A stretch of 64,000 nucleotides of DNA. It comes from Micromonospora humi (GTDB lineage Bacteria; Actinomycetota; Actinomycetes; Mycobacteriales; Micromonosporaceae). The stretch is from NCBI RefSeq assembly GCF_900090105.1, contig NZ_FMDM01000009.1, forward strand, positions 1 through 64,000. The letters are read 5' to 3'. The notes beneath the pieces were generated by a model. It saw only the letters and a list, made by a program, of their open reading frames with translations, had not been told where the DNA came from and searched no databases. Within the stretch, counting starts at the first letter, position 1, and the number at the start of each line of letters is the position of its first letter. Made by a program: the position numbers and the translations under genes. Below, one piece after another: positions 15,888-24,246 of the stretch.

Positions 15888-16097
15888 ATGGCCGGGTCGC
15901 AGTCCGACGCACGGCTGTCGGATGTCAGGTTCCTGACCGTCGCCGAGGTGGCCACGGTCATGCGGGTCTCCAAGATGACGGTCTACCGTCTCGTGCACAG
16001 CGGTGAGCTGACCGCGGTGCGGGTCGGTCGCTCGTTCCGGGTGCCCGAGCACGCCGTGCACGAATACCTCCGAGGCGCCTTCCAGGAGTCCGCCTGA
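15888..16097 (+). CDS. Excisionase-family helix-turn-helix protein (Rv0500A-like)
   Basis: 69 residues with one MerR-like winged HTH: RFLTVAEVATVMRVSKMTVY, RLVHSGELTAVRVGRSFRVP, then HAVHEYLRGA. It resembles the conserved small DNA-binding protein next to the 33-residue ribosomal protein in many actinobacteria (Rv0500A beside Rv0500B in M. tuberculosis). The ATG lies in a clean 216-bp gap from the permease gene. BldC belongs to the same HTH group but this sequence is closer to the Rv0500A type by context. Probable transcription regulator; targets unknown. Confidence 0.88.
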   Translation: MAGSQSDARLSDVRFLTVAEVATVMRVSKMTVYRLVHSGELTAVRVGRSFRVPEHAVHEYLRGAFQESA

Positions 16098-16125
16098 CGC
16101 ACCCGGCGGCCCGCCGCCGAGTGCG
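16098..16125 (+). terminator. Hairpin after the HTH gene
   Basis: CGCAC-C-CGGCGG, loop CCCG-like, CCGCCG-A-GTGCG: imperfect stem starting 1 nt after the TGA. Likely terminator separating the HTH gene from the ribosomal protein gene, which has its own promoter. Confidence 0.5.
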
Positions 16126-16152
16126 ACGAAAAGGGGCATCGACGGGGGCGCG

Positions 16153-16182
16153 TTGGTCCTGCTGACGCTCTCCGGCTACCCT
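16153..16182 (+). promoter_or_regulatory. Putative promoter of the bS22-like gene
   Basis: -35 TTGGTC (16153-16158), 18-nt spacer, -10 TACCCT (16177-16182), giving a leader of about 130 nt before the ATG at 16320. Assigned by eye. Confidence 0.4.
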
Positions 16183-16319
16183 GGAGCCCGACCGAGATCG
16201 CACCCTGGTGTGCCCTGCCCACCTCGCTGGTCCGGTCCGTTGTCCGCAAGCGGGCACGGCGCCACCGTGCGGTGGTGCCTGCCGGTCCGCCCCGCACGTT
16301 GCAATCGAAAGGCTGTCGT

Positions 16320-16421
16320 ATGGGCTCGGTGGTCAAGAAGCGCCGCAAGCGCATGGCTAAGAAGAAGCACCGCAAGCTGCTGCGCAAGACCCGCGTCCAG
16401 CGTCGCCGTCTCGGCAAGTGA
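16320..16421 (+). CDS. Small ribosomal subunit protein bS22-like (AURKAIP1/COX24 domain, Rv0500B type)
   Basis: 33 residues only, 34 codons with stop, too short for usual gene callers. Nearly half the residues are Lys or Arg: it begins MGSVVKKRRKRMAKKKHRKL and ends with RRRLGK. This matches the AURKAIP1/COX24 family protein seen in actinobacterial 30S subunits, reported in mycobacterial ribosome structures (bS22). AAAGG lies about 7 nt before the ATG. It sits between the excisionase-like HTH and the epimerase genes exactly as Rv0500A-Rv0500B-Rv0501 do. Confidence 0.95.
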   Translation: MGSVVKKRRKRMAKKKHRKLLRKTRVQRRRLGK

Positions 16422-16540
16422 CCGGGGCCGGGCGCTGACCCGGCACCGGCACCACTTGCCAACTGTCGACCCTCGGAGGCTCAGGTGATCAGGCCGCGGA
16501 CGTCCCGGCTCGATCGTGCCTGCCGCGCAAGGCGCACGAC

Positions 16541-17614
16541 ATGACCCCCGGTGGCACCCCAGGTGCCCCGGGGGTCGTCGTCGTCACCGGGGTCGGCCGG
16601 TTCCTCGGCGCCAACGTCGCCGCCCGGCTCGCCGCCGACCCGCGCATCGAACGCGTCATCGGCGTCGACCCGGCCCCGCCCAACCCCGAGCTGGCCGACC
16701 TGCTCACCGACGTCGAGCTGGTCCGCCTCGACCTCGACTCGCTCGGCGGCCTGCTGATCGACCTCGACGTCGACGCCGTGGTGCACCTGGCGCTCGTCAC
16801 CGCCCCCGACCAGCAGCAGGGCGGCCGGGCGGCGATGAAGGAGCAGAACGTCATCGGCACCATGCAGCTGCTCGCCGCCTGCCAGCGCGCGCCCCGGCTG
16901 CGCCGGCTCGTGGTCCGCTCCTCGACCGCCGCGTACGGGGTGTCGTTCCGCGACCCGGCCGTCTTCACCGAGGAGACCGAGCCGCGCGAGGTGCCGCGCG
17001 GTGGGTTCGGCCGCGACATCCTCGACATCGAGGGATACGTCCGTGGTTTCCGCCGCCGCCGTCCCGACGTCACCGCGACCGTGCTGCGTTTCGCGCCGTT
17101 CATCGGTTACACCGCCGACACCACGCTCACCCGCTACTTCGCGCAGCCGGTCGTGCCCACCATCTTCGGCCGCGACCCGCGCCTGCAGTTCCTGCACATC
17201 GACGACGCGTTGACGGTGCTGCACCGCGCGGTCGCCGAGGAGCACCCGGGCACGTTCAACGTGGCCGGGCCGGGGGTGCTGTCGCTGTCGCAGGCCATCC
17301 GCCGCGCCGGCCGGGTCGCCGTGCCGGTGCTGGAGCCGGGCCTCGCCGGGGTGGCCGCGATCGCCCGCTCCCTGGGCTTCGGCCGGTACGGCCTGGACCA
17401 GGTCGACCTCTTCGTGCACGGTCGGGTGGTGGACACCAGCCGGCTGGAGCGCGAGTTCGGCTTCACCCCCCGCTCGACCGCCGCCGCCTTCGACGACTTC
17501 GTCCGCGCCCACCACGGCGGGGTGGTGGTGACCCGGGACCAGCTCGCCGCCGCCGAGCAGCTGGTGCTGGAGAGCATCCGCCAGGTCCGCTCGACCGTCC
17601 GGGAGCGCCCGTGA
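16541..17614 (+). CDS. NAD-dependent epimerase/dehydratase, GalE2-like (Rv0501 type)
   Basis: 357 residues. Extended SDR with a shifted nucleotide motif, VVVVTGVGRFLGANVAARL (T-G-x-G-x-x-L-G), acidic GVDPAPP after strand 2, VVHLALVT, VVRSSTAAYG (catalytic Ser/Thr) and LRFAPFIGY. The usual YxxxK is not obvious; the equivalent region reads DILDIEGYVRGF, so activity may differ from true UDP-galactose epimerases. Position and size match galE2 of M. tuberculosis. The stop overlaps the acyltransferase start (GTGA). Sugar-nucleotide substrate unknown. Confidence 0.85.
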   Translation: MTPGGTPGAPGVVVVTGVGRFLGANVAARLAADPRIERVIGVDPAPPNPELADLLTDVELVRLDLDSLGGLLIDLDVDAVVHLALVTAPDQQQGGRAAMKEQNVIGTMQLLAACQRAPRLRRLVVRSSTAAYGVSFRDPAVFTEETEPREVPRGGFGRDILDIEGYVRGFRRRRPDVTATVLRFAPFIGYTADTTLTRYFAQPVVPTIFGRDPRLQFLHIDDALTVLHRAVAEEHPGTFNVAGPGVLSLSQAIRRAGRVAVPVLEPGLAGVAAIARSLGFGRYGLDQVDLFVHGRVVDTSRLEREFGFTPRSTAAAFDDFVRAHHGGVVVTRDQLAAAEQLVLESIRQVRSTVRERP

Positions 17615-18972
17615 GCAGCTCGCCGGAGCGGCGTGACGCGCGGTTCGACGTACCCCCGGCCGGGCCCGGGCCGGACGCGGAGCCGGCGCGGCGCAACGGA
17701 CACCGGCCGGTCACCGCGCCGGCCGCCCGCCCGCCCGCACCGGCCGACGAGCCGGACACCTCCGCCGACGAGCCCGCCACTTCGACCCACGAGCCGGTCG
17801 CCCGGACCGACGAGCCCGCCACTTCGACCCACGAGCCGGTCGCCCGGACCGACGAGCCGGCCACTTCGACCCACGGGCCGGTCGCCCGGACCGACGAGCA
17901 GGCGGCGCCGGCCGACGCGGCACCCGGCGTGACCGACGGTTCGGGCGCCACCACCACCGGTCGGCCGGTCGCGAAGAAGGCCGTCGCCAAGAAGGCGGTG
18001 GCCAAGAAGGCGGTGGCCAAGAAGGCGGTGGCCAAGAAGGCGGTCGACCAGGCCGCGCCCCGGCCGGCGGTGACCGGGCACGCGCCCGACGACGCCGCGC
18101 CGGCCGGGCCGGCCGTGGCCGACCGGCCGGGGGACCACTGGGACCGCCGCGTCGCGCAGGGGCTCGCGTTCCTGCGGCGCCGGCTCTCCGGTGACTACGA
18201 GGTGGACGAGTTCGGCTTCGACCCCGACCTCACCGACGCCGTCTTCCACCCGCTGGTCCGGCTGCTCTACCGGGACTGGTTCCGCACCGAGGTCGGTGGC
18301 CTGGAGCACGTGCCGGCCGACGGCGCCGGCCTGGTGGTGGGCAACCACTCCGGCACCGTGGCGCTGGACGCGCTGATCCTCTCCACCGCGGTGCACGACC
18401 GGCACCCGGCGCACCGCTACCTGCGTCTGCTCGGCGCCGACCTGGTCTTCCGGATGCCGGTCGTCTCCGAGCTGGCCCGCAAGACCGGTGGCACCGTCGC
18501 CTGCAACCCGGACGCGGAACGGCTGCTCGGCAACGGCGAGCTGGTCGGCGTGTTCCCGGAGGGCTTCAAGGGGGTCGGCAAGCTCTACGCCGACCGCTAC
18601 AAGCTCCAGCGGTTCGGCCGGGGCGGCTTCGTCTCCGCCGCGCTGCGCACCGGCACCCCGATCGTGCCGGTGGCGATCGTCGGGGGCGAGGAGATCTACC
18701 CGATGCTCGCCGACATCAAGCCGCTCGCCCGGCTGCTCAAGCTGCCCTACTTCCCGGTGACGCCGACCTTCCCCTGGCTGGGGCCGCTCGGCATGGTGCC
18801 GCTGCCGAGCAAGTGGTTGATCGAGTTCTGCCCGCCGATCCCGACCGCGCACCTGCGCGACTCGGCGGACGACCCACTCGTCGTGTTCAACCTCGCCGAC
18901 CAGGTGCGGGAGACCATCCAGCAGACGTTGCACAAGTTGCTCGAACGCCGTCCGGACCCGTTCGGCCCCTGA
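17611..18972 (+). CDS. PlsC-type acyltransferase with repetitive charged N-terminal extension (Rv0502-like)
   Basis: 453 residues. Residues about 180-453 form the lysophospholipid acyltransferase domain: VVGNHSGTVALDALIL (HX-D box), LGADLVFRMPVVSELARKTG, VFPEGFKGVGK, RFGRGGFVSAALRTGTPIVP and VAIVGGEE. The first 170 residues are low complexity with two perfect repeat arrays: three 14-residue acidic units starting DEPATSTHEPV (17767-17892) and five AKKAV units (17971-18045). The basic array could contact acidic lipid or DNA. The GTG start overlaps the epimerase stop; together they form the conserved Rv0501-Rv0502 pair. Likely acyl transfer to a glycerolipid at the membrane. Confidence 0.88.
   Translation: MSSSPERRDARFDVPPAGPGPDAEPARRNGHRPVTAPAARPPAPADEPDTSADEPATSTHEPVARTDEPATSTHEPVARTDEPATSTHGPVARTDEQAAPADAAPGVTDGSGATTTGRPVAKKAVAKKAVAKKAVAKKAVAKKAVDQAAPRPAVTGHAPDDAAPAGPAVADRPGDHWDRRVAQGLAFLRRRLSGDYEVDEFGFDPDLTDAVFHPLVRLLYRDWFRTEVGGLEHVPADGAGLVVGNHSGTVALDALILSTAVHDRHPAHRYLRLLGADLVFRMPVVSELARKTGGTVACNPDAERLLGNGELVGVFPEGFKGVGKLYADRYKLQRFGRGGFVSAALRTGTPIVPVAIVGGEEIYPMLADIKPLARLLKLPYFPVTPTFPWLGPLGMVPLPSKWLIEFCPPIPTAHLRDSADDPLVVFNLADQVRETIQQTLHKLLERRPDPFGP
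17767..17892 (+). repeat. Three 42-bp in-frame tandem repeats
   Basis: Units at 17767-17808, 17809-17850 and 17851-17892, each encoding DEPATSTHEPVART (third copy has G for E). Almost identical at DNA level, so recently duplicated and prone to length change. Confidence 0.9.
17971..18045 (+). repeat. Five 15-bp in-frame tandem repeats (AKKAV)
   Basis: Five consecutive units of GCCAAGAAGGCGGTG type, encoding AKKAV five times. Resembles Lys/Ala-rich tails of histone-like proteins. Confidence 0.95.
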
Positions 18973-18982
18973 CCGGCGCGGC

Positions 18983-19858
18983 TCAGGCCCGCTGGCGGCG
19001 GCGGTGCAGGGCCAGGCCGGCGGTGACCGCGCCGGCGAGCAGGCCGACGGCGGCGGTCGAGGGCACCGCGATGCGTACGGCTCGGCGCCCGGTGCGGAAG
19101 TCACGGACGTCCCAGCCCCGCTCGCGGGCCTGCCGCAACAGCGCCGGGTCGGGATTGACCGCCACCGCGCGGCCCACGACCGACAGCATCGGCAGGTCGT
19201 TGGCGGAGTCGCTGTAGGCCGCGCACCGGGCCAGGTCCAGCCCCTCCACCGCGGCGAGCTGGGTGACCGCCTCGGCCTTCGCCGGCCCGTGCATCAGGTC
19301 GCCGACCAGCCGGCCGGTGTAGGCGCCGTCGACCACCTCGGCCACCGTGCCGATCGCGCCGGTCAGGCCGAGCCGGGCCGCGATCACCCGGCCGATCTCC
19401 ACCGGGGCGGCGCTGACCAGCCAGACCCGCTCGCCCGCGTCGAGGTGACGCTGGGCGAGCCGGCGGGTGCCGGCCCAGATGCGCGGCGCCATCAGCTCGT
19501 CGAAGATCTCCTCGGTGAGGCGTTCCACGTCGTCGACCCGCCAGCCCTGCACGAACGCGAGCGCGGCCTCCTTCGCCTGCGACATGGTGCCCACGTGCTC
19601 GGTGGCGAGCAGCCGGAACCGGGCCTGCTGCCAGGCGAACCGGGCGAGGTCACCGGCGGTGAAGTAGTTGCGGGCGGCCAGCCCGCGGGCGAACCAGTAG
19701 ATCGACGCGCCCTGCATCATCGTGTTGTCCACGTCGAAGAACGCGGCGGCGTTCGGGTCCGGCGTGACAGTGGTCGCCGGCGACGCCGGGGTCTCCGCCC
19801 AGCCGGCCGTGTGGCCGTGGACGTCGGTGCTGACCGTCACCTTGTGGGACTCGGTCAC
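18983..19858 (-). CDS. HAD-IB family hydrolase, SerB1-like (Rv0505c type)
   Basis: 291 residues. HAD motif I AAAFFDVDNTMMQGASI (DxD), motif II region VWLVSAAPVEIG (Ser), motif III Lys in GPAKAEAV and motif IV AAYSDSANDLPML. A C-terminal hydrophobic helix (AAVGLLAGAVTAGLALHR) suggests membrane attachment, as in the actinobacterial HAD-IB/acyltransferase-associated group. Often called phosphoserine phosphatase, but the true substrate may be a lipid phosphate given the acyltransferase neighbour. GTG start at 19858 has a GGAGGGGG site upstream. The genes are convergent and end 10 nt apart. Confidence 0.88.
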   Translation of the reverse strand: MTESHKVTVSTDVHGHTAGWAETPASPATTVTPDPNAAAFFDVDNTMMQGASIYWFARGLAARNYFTAGDLARFAWQQARFRLLATEHVGTMSQAKEAALAFVQGWRVDDVERLTEEIFDELMAPRIWAGTRRLAQRHLDAGERVWLVSAAPVEIGRVIAARLGLTGAIGTVAEVVDGAYTGRLVGDLMHGPAKAEAVTQLAAVEGLDLARCAAYSDSANDLPMLSVVGRAVAVNPDPALLRQARERGWDVRDFRTGRRAVRIAVPSTAAVGLLAGAVTAGLALHRRRQRA

Positions 19859-19958
19859 GGCAACCCCCTCCCTCGACGGCGGCGTACGGGCTCCGCGTCG
19901 AGCGTATCCGGCCTGCCGTGACGGTCGGGTGTCCGCCGGGAGAAGTGTGGCCGTGGGC

Positions 19959-20822
19959 TCAGCGGTCGCCGGGGCAGGTGCTCGGCGTGGGGCCGAGCGT
20001 GTCGCTGGCGGCCGGCGCGGGCAGCCCGCAGGCGATCGCCTCGCGCAGCGCGTCGGCGCGCCGGCCGGCCGCGTCGAGCAGCGCCAGCGAGCGACGGGTG
20101 CGGTCCCGGTCGGCGTGGTCGGGCCGGTCGAGCAGGCCGCTGACCACCCGACGCTGGCCGGCGAGGAAGGTGTCCACCGCGTCCAGCGCCGTCGGGTCGG
20201 AGCGCTGCGCGGCCACCGTGGTCAGCAGGCGTACGCCCTGGCGGGTGTCCGCGTCCATGTCGTCCAGGACGGCGCTGAAGCCGAGCCGGTCGTGGCGGAC
20301 CGAGGCGGCCTCGTCGAGCCGGGTGCGGGCGAAGTCGAGGAAGAGCTGACCCCGGCTGATGTCCGAGTTGGCGAGTGCGAGCTGGGCGCGTTCGGTGGAG
20401 CGCTTCATGCCGTACAGCGCGTCACCCGGTAGCGCGTTCTCGCTGGCGGCGGAGATGCCGGAGAGCGCGATGGCGCCGGCGGCCACGCCGACCAGGATCG
20501 CGCCCCGGGCCCGGGCCCGCCGGCCGGTGATGGCCGGCAGCAACGCGCCGCGCAGGCCGCTGCCGGAGCCGGCCGCGGCGGTGACGCCCTCGCGCTCGGC
20601 GGTGGCCACGAGCATCGCCCGCAGGCCGGTGCGGAACTCGCTGTCGACGTCGACGGTGGGCCGTTCGACGGTGAGCCGCCGGCCCACCTCGACGAGTGCG
20701 GTGAGTTCGTGGTCGGCCCGGGACCGGACGTGGTGTCGGCGTCCGCCGTTGGCCTCGTCGAGGAGTTGCGCGAAGCGCTCGGCTCGCCGACCGGAGAAGA
20801 GGTCGCTGTCCACCGCGGGCAC
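19959..20822 (-). CDS. rsbN: RsbN-like anti-sigma factor (DUF5667 domain)
   Basis: 287 residues. N-terminal soluble domain (SGRRAERFAQLLDEANGGRR, then HELTALVEVGRRL), one membrane helix near residues 107-127 (AILVGVAAGAIALSGISAA), and an external DUF5667 part (ENALPGDALYGMKRSTERAQ, LFLDFARTRLDEA). In Streptomyces RsbN, encoded just downstream of bldN, holds sigma BldN inactive at the membrane. The same arrangement is seen here, so the N-terminal domain should bind the sigma factor. GTG start follows GGAAGGGG. A BldN-like promoter lies about 150 nt upstream, so it may be self-limiting feedback. Confidence 0.8.
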   Translation of the reverse strand: MPAVDSDLFSGRRAERFAQLLDEANGGRRHHVRSRADHELTALVEVGRRLTVERPTVDVDSEFRTGLRAMLVATAEREGVTAAAGSGSGLRGALLPAITGRRARARGAILVGVAAGAIALSGISAASENALPGDALYGMKRSTERAQLALANSDISRGQLFLDFARTRLDEAASVRHDRLGFSAVLDDMDADTRQGVRLLTTVAAQRSDPTALDAVDTFLAGQRRVVSGLLDRPDHADRDRTRRSLALLDAAGRRADALREAIACGLPAPAASDTLGPTPSTCPGDR

Positions 20823-20969
20823 CCCCTTCCGCTGGTCACGGCCGGGTGGCCGTCATCGTCACCAGCGACCCGTGGCAGCGTGCGGCCGAGGGTCGCCCGG
20901 GACGGCCGACCTGACCCGCCGGACCGGGTGGCCCGGGGGACGCCGGGACAACCACTGGTCGCACCCGGA

Positions 20970-20998
20970 GAAACGGTTCGCGCCGGTCGCCGGTTACG
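20970..20998 (-). promoter_or_regulatory. Candidate sigma-BldN promoter for rsbN
   Basis: On the minus strand CGTAAC (20993-20998), 17 nt, CGTTTC (20970-20975). Streptomyces sigma BldN promoters are described, from memory, as CGTAAC and CGTTGA about 16 nt apart. The site lies in the 281-bp gap between bldN and rsbN. Confidence 0.4.
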
Positions 20999-21061
20999 GC
21001 CCGATCGGCGGCGAAATCACCGGGTGTGATCGGTGCCGCGAGGGATGCCGGACACACGCCG

Positions 21062-21085
21062 ACCACCGGCGACTGCGCCGGTGGT
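21062..21085 (-). terminator. Hairpin after bldN
   Basis: Perfect 10-bp stem (ACCACCGGCG / CGCCGGTGGT) with loop ACTG, 18 nt past the bldN stop. It would end or weaken read-through from bldN into rsbN. Confidence 0.55.
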
Positions 21086-21103
21086 GCGGACGGGTCGGGT
21101 CGG

Positions 21104-22075
21104 TCAGCCGTGGAAGCCGTCGGGCAGCAACCGGGCCAGGGCCCGGACCGCCCGGTACTGCAGCGCCTTGATGGCACCCTCGTTCTTGCCCATGGCGCGG
21201 GCCGTCTCGGCCACCGAGAAGCCCTGCAGGAACCGCAGCACGATGCACTCCTGCTGCTCCGGGTTGAGCTGCTTCACGGCGGTGAGCAGGGCCACGTTGG
21301 TGATGTGCTCGACCACCGCCGCTTCCGGGCTGCCCTCCGGCCCGCGGTCCTCCCGGTCGGCGTCCAGGACGTCGCCGGTGGTCACCTCCAGCCGGTAGCG
21401 GCCGGACTTGAAGTGGTCGGCGACCAGGTTGCGGGCGATGGTCACCAGCCAGGCGCCCAGGTCGCGGCCCTGCCAGGTGAAGCTGCCGATCCGCTTCAGC
21501 GCCCGCAGGAACGTGTCGGAGGTGAGGTCCTCGGCGAGCTGGCGGTTGCCGACCCGGAAGTAGACGAACCGGAAGACGGTGTCGACGTACCGGTCGTAGA
21601 TCAGGCCGAACGCCTCGGCCTCGCCGGCCTGCGCCCGTTCGACGAGCCCCCAGACCTCGGTGGCCGGGTCGGACGGGTCGGGGCGGCTCGGGAAGCCGGT
21701 GGCCGGTGCGGCGGCCGGGACGGCCGGCAGCACCGCGGTGTCGCCGGTGGTCACCGCCGGCAGCACGGCGGTCTCGGCGGCGGACGGCTCCGCGCTGGTC
21801 GCCGCCTCACCCCGCCGGACCTGGGTCGGTGGGGTGAGGCGGGGCGGTGCGCCGAGGCGTCCGCCGGCCGGCTTCGCGTTGGTGCCCGGCAGCGCCGGGC
21901 GCAGTGGCGCCTCGTTGCCGTGGTGCGTGCGGCTGCGCGTCCGCCGGGCCGCCTCGCTGCGCGCGGTGAGCAGGCCGTCGGCGCGGGGGGCCGGGTCGGC
22001 GCGCTCGTTGAGCGGGTTCCGCTGGGTCGGGCCGGTCAGTCCGGCCGGCCGGTCCGCGTAACCGAAGGTGGTCAC
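21104..22075 (-). CDS. bldN: ECF RNA polymerase sigma factor BldN
   Basis: 323 residues. The last 185 residues are a sigma factor: region 2 (YDRYVDTVFRFVYFRVGN, AEDLTSDTFLRALKRIGSF, TWQGRDLGAWLVTIARNLVA) and region 4 (LLTAVKQLNPEQQECIVLRF, LQGFSVAETARAMGKNEGAI, KALQYRAVRALARLLPDGF). These agree closely with Streptomyces BldN as I recall it. Residues 1-135 are a Pro/Ala/Thr-rich extension; in Streptomyces the BldN N-terminal extension is removed by proteolysis, so a pro-sigma is expected here too, though longer. The GTG at 22075 has GGGGAGG upstream. In streptomycetes it controls bldM and chaplin/rodlin genes during morphological differentiation. Confidence 0.92.
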   Translation of the reverse strand: MTTFGYADRPAGLTGPTQRNPLNERADPAPRADGLLTARSEAARRTRSRTHHGNEAPLRPALPGTNAKPAGGRLGAPPRLTPPTQVRRGEAATSAEPSAAETAVLPAVTTGDTAVLPAVPAAAPATGFPSRPDPSDPATEVWGLVERAQAGEAEAFGLIYDRYVDTVFRFVYFRVGNRQLAEDLTSDTFLRALKRIGSFTWQGRDLGAWLVTIARNLVADHFKSGRYRLEVTTGDVLDADREDRGPEGSPEAAVVEHITNVALLTAVKQLNPEQQECIVLRFLQGFSVAETARAMGKNEGAIKALQYRAVRALARLLPDGFHG

Positions 22076-22623
22076 CGTGCCTCCCCGATCCAGGTGGACA
22101 GCGACCGCGCCGGGACCGCGAGGCCGGGTACGACCCGGTCGGGCACGGCCGGTCCGGGACGTGCCGGCGGGCGGCAGATCCCCTTGAGGTGCTGGTCCAA
22201 TGCGCTCACGGGCACGGGGGCCTCCTCGGGCTGAGGGGTGTCGACTCACGGCAAATGGGGTGAGCCGACCCGAGTGATGATAGGCCCAACGTCACCCGCG
22301 CGTGGCAAGTCCGTTACACAGAGCGGAAGTATTTCCCGTGCGATCGCACTATCGCCGGACCCGTTGTCCGTCGCCTGTGGTTGACTTTCGCGCCGGAACC
22401 TGGGTGCGAATGGAAGTCCAGGTCGGAGCGGATTTTCTTTCCGCTCGGCGTGTCGCGGCGGCGACCGGGTCGGTCCGGTCCGGCGGCTCCTCCGCCAGCT
22501 GGTGAAGATCTGGATCCCACGCTCGGGAATCCCACGCTATCCCAATTGCGGTCCCGTGCGGCGGACCCGCGCCGCCGGTCGGGGCATGGTCCGGCGGACG
22601 CGGCTGTGCCAGACTCAGCCACC
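22076..22623. promoter_or_regulatory. 548-bp regulatory gap upstream of bldN
   Basis: Lies between divergent bldN and the AMP-ligase gene. It holds two inverted pairs: CTCAC (22245-22249) with GTGAG (22260-22264), and AGTGA (22273-22277) with TCACC (22292-22296). The second fits the AGTGA-n-TCACC pattern described for BldD operators, one of which controls bldN in Streptomyces. The rest, 22300-22600, is less GC-rich than its surroundings and shows no convincing gene. Apart from these pairs I see nothing clear. Confidence 0.4.
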
Positions 22624-24246
22624 GTGCAGGACGCCGCCGACAGCCCCGCGCCGAACCTCGCCGACCGGCTCCGCCGGGCGGCCGCCGACCACGGCGACCG
22701 GGCCGCGCTGCACTGGCGCGACCGGACGCTCTCCTGGTCCGACCTGGACACCGCGGTCACCGCCACCGCCCGCGCGCTGCACGCCGCCGCGCCGCCGCCC
22801 GACGGCACGCCGCACCCGCCCCGGGTGGCCGTCGCGTTCGGCAACACCCCCGACTTCGTGGTCACCTACCTGGCCGTGCTCCGGGCCGGCCTGGTCGCGG
22901 TGCCGGTCAACCCCACGCTCACCGGCCGCGAGCTGGGGCACGTGCTCGCCGACTCGGGCGCCGCCCTGCTGGTCGGCGCCGCCGAGGTGACCGCCCGGGT
23001 GGACCCCGCGGCGCTGCCCGCCCTGCGCGCGGTGCACACCGCCCCGCCGGTCGCCGACGGCGGCGCCCCCACCCGGTTCCCGGAACGCGGCGGCGACGAC
23101 CTGGCCGTCCTGCTCTACACCTCGGGCACCGAGGGGCGGCCCAAGGGCGCCATGCTGTCGCACCGCGCGCTGGCCGCCAACCACCACCAGGTCGACCGGA
23201 TCGAACCGCCGGTGGTCGGCCCCGACGACACCGTGCTGCTGGCACTTCCGCTGTTCCACGCGTACGGGCTGAACTCCGGGCTCGGGGCCGTGGTGCACCA
23301 CGGCGCCACCGGGGTGCTGGTCGACGAGCCCGGCCCGGACGGGGCGCTGGGCGAGATCGCCCGGCACCGGGTCAGCGTGCTGCTCGGCGTACCGTCGATG
23401 TTCCTGACCTGGGCCGGCGCGCACGGCGACCCGGCCGCGGCGCTGACCGGCGTGCGCCTCGCGGTGTGCGGCGCGGCGCCGCTGCCGCCGGCCGCCGGGG
23501 CGCGCTTCACCGAGCTGACCGGGCACCCGGTGCACGTCGGCTACGGGCTCACCGAGACCGCGCCGGTGCTCACCTCCACGCTCGTCGGCGGCGAACCGAA
23601 ACCCGGCTCGATCGGCCGCCCGCTGCCCGGCGTCGAGCTGCGCCTGGTCGGGGCCGACGGTGCCGAGCTGTGGCGCGACGGGGTGCCCGCCGTCGAGGCC
23701 GAGGACGACGGGATGGACCTCTCCGACGACCCCGCCGGCACCGACCCCGGGCAGATCGTGGTGCGCGGGGCGAACCTGTTCGCCGGCTACTGGCCGGACG
23801 CGCGGGGCGGGCCGGAACCGGACGGCTGGTGGGCCACCGGCGACGTGGCCTACGCCGACGGCGACGGCGACCTCTTCCTGGTCGACCGGCTCGGCGAGCT
23901 GATCCTGGTCAACGGCTTCAACGTCTACCCGCACGAGGTCGAGCTGGTGCTCCAGGCGCACCCCGGGGTGGCCGAGTCGGCCGTCCTGGGGGTGCCGCAC
24001 CCGCGGACCGGCGAGACTGTCCGGGCGTACGTGGTGCGGGCGGCCGAGGTGTCGGCGGAGGAACTGCTCGCCCACTGCGCGCGTAACCTGGCCCGGTTCA
24101 AGTGCCCGACCGCCGTCGAGTTCGTCGACGCCCTGCCGTACTCGGCGATCGGGAAGGTCCGCAAGACCGAGCTGCGCCCGGCGCCCGTGGTGCCGTCGCC
24201 GTCGCCGTCGACCGAGAACCGCACGGAGGTATCCGATGTCCAGTGA
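22624..24246 (+). CDS. AMP-binding (acyl-CoA synthetase-like) enzyme
   Basis: 540 residues. ANL superfamily motifs in order: LLYTSGTEGRPKGAML (A3 P-loop), LALPLFHAYGLNSGLG, LAVCGAAPLPPAAGARF, VGYGLTETAPVLTS (A5), WWATGDVAYADGDGDLFLVD (A7), RLGELILVNGFNVYPHEVEL (A8) and SAIGKVRKTELRP with the C-terminal catalytic Lys (A10). It activates a carboxylic acid as adenylate and probably passes it to CoA. GTG 22624 is chosen as the family N-terminus begins there; a longer open frame to 22381 has non-homologous sequence. Overlaps the glutaredoxin-like gene by 11 nt. Confidence 0.85.
   Translation: MQDAADSPAPNLADRLRRAAADHGDRAALHWRDRTLSWSDLDTAVTATARALHAAAPPPDGTPHPPRVAVAFGNTPDFVVTYLAVLRAGLVAVPVNPTLTGRELGHVLADSGAALLVGAAEVTARVDPAALPALRAVHTAPPVADGGAPTRFPERGGDDLAVLLYTSGTEGRPKGAMLSHRALAANHHQVDRIEPPVVGPDDTVLLALPLFHAYGLNSGLGAVVHHGATGVLVDEPGPDGALGEIARHRVSVLLGVPSMFLTWAGAHGDPAAALTGVRLAVCGAAPLPPAAGARFTELTGHPVHVGYGLTETAPVLTSTLVGGEPKPGSIGRPLPGVELRLVGADGAELWRDGVPAVEAEDDGMDLSDDPAGTDPGQIVVRGANLFAGYWPDARGGPEPDGWWATGDVAYADGDGDLFLVDRLGELILVNGFNVYPHEVELVLQAHPGVAESAVLGVPHPRTGETVRAYVVRAAEVSAEELLAHCARNLARFKCPTAVEFVDALPYSAIGKVRKTELRPAPVVPSPSPSTENRTEVSDVQ

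Noticed and set aside
22381..22623. N-terminal extension of the AMP-binding enzyme
   Set aside because: The added residues have no family similarity, and the family N-terminus begins right at GTG 22624.
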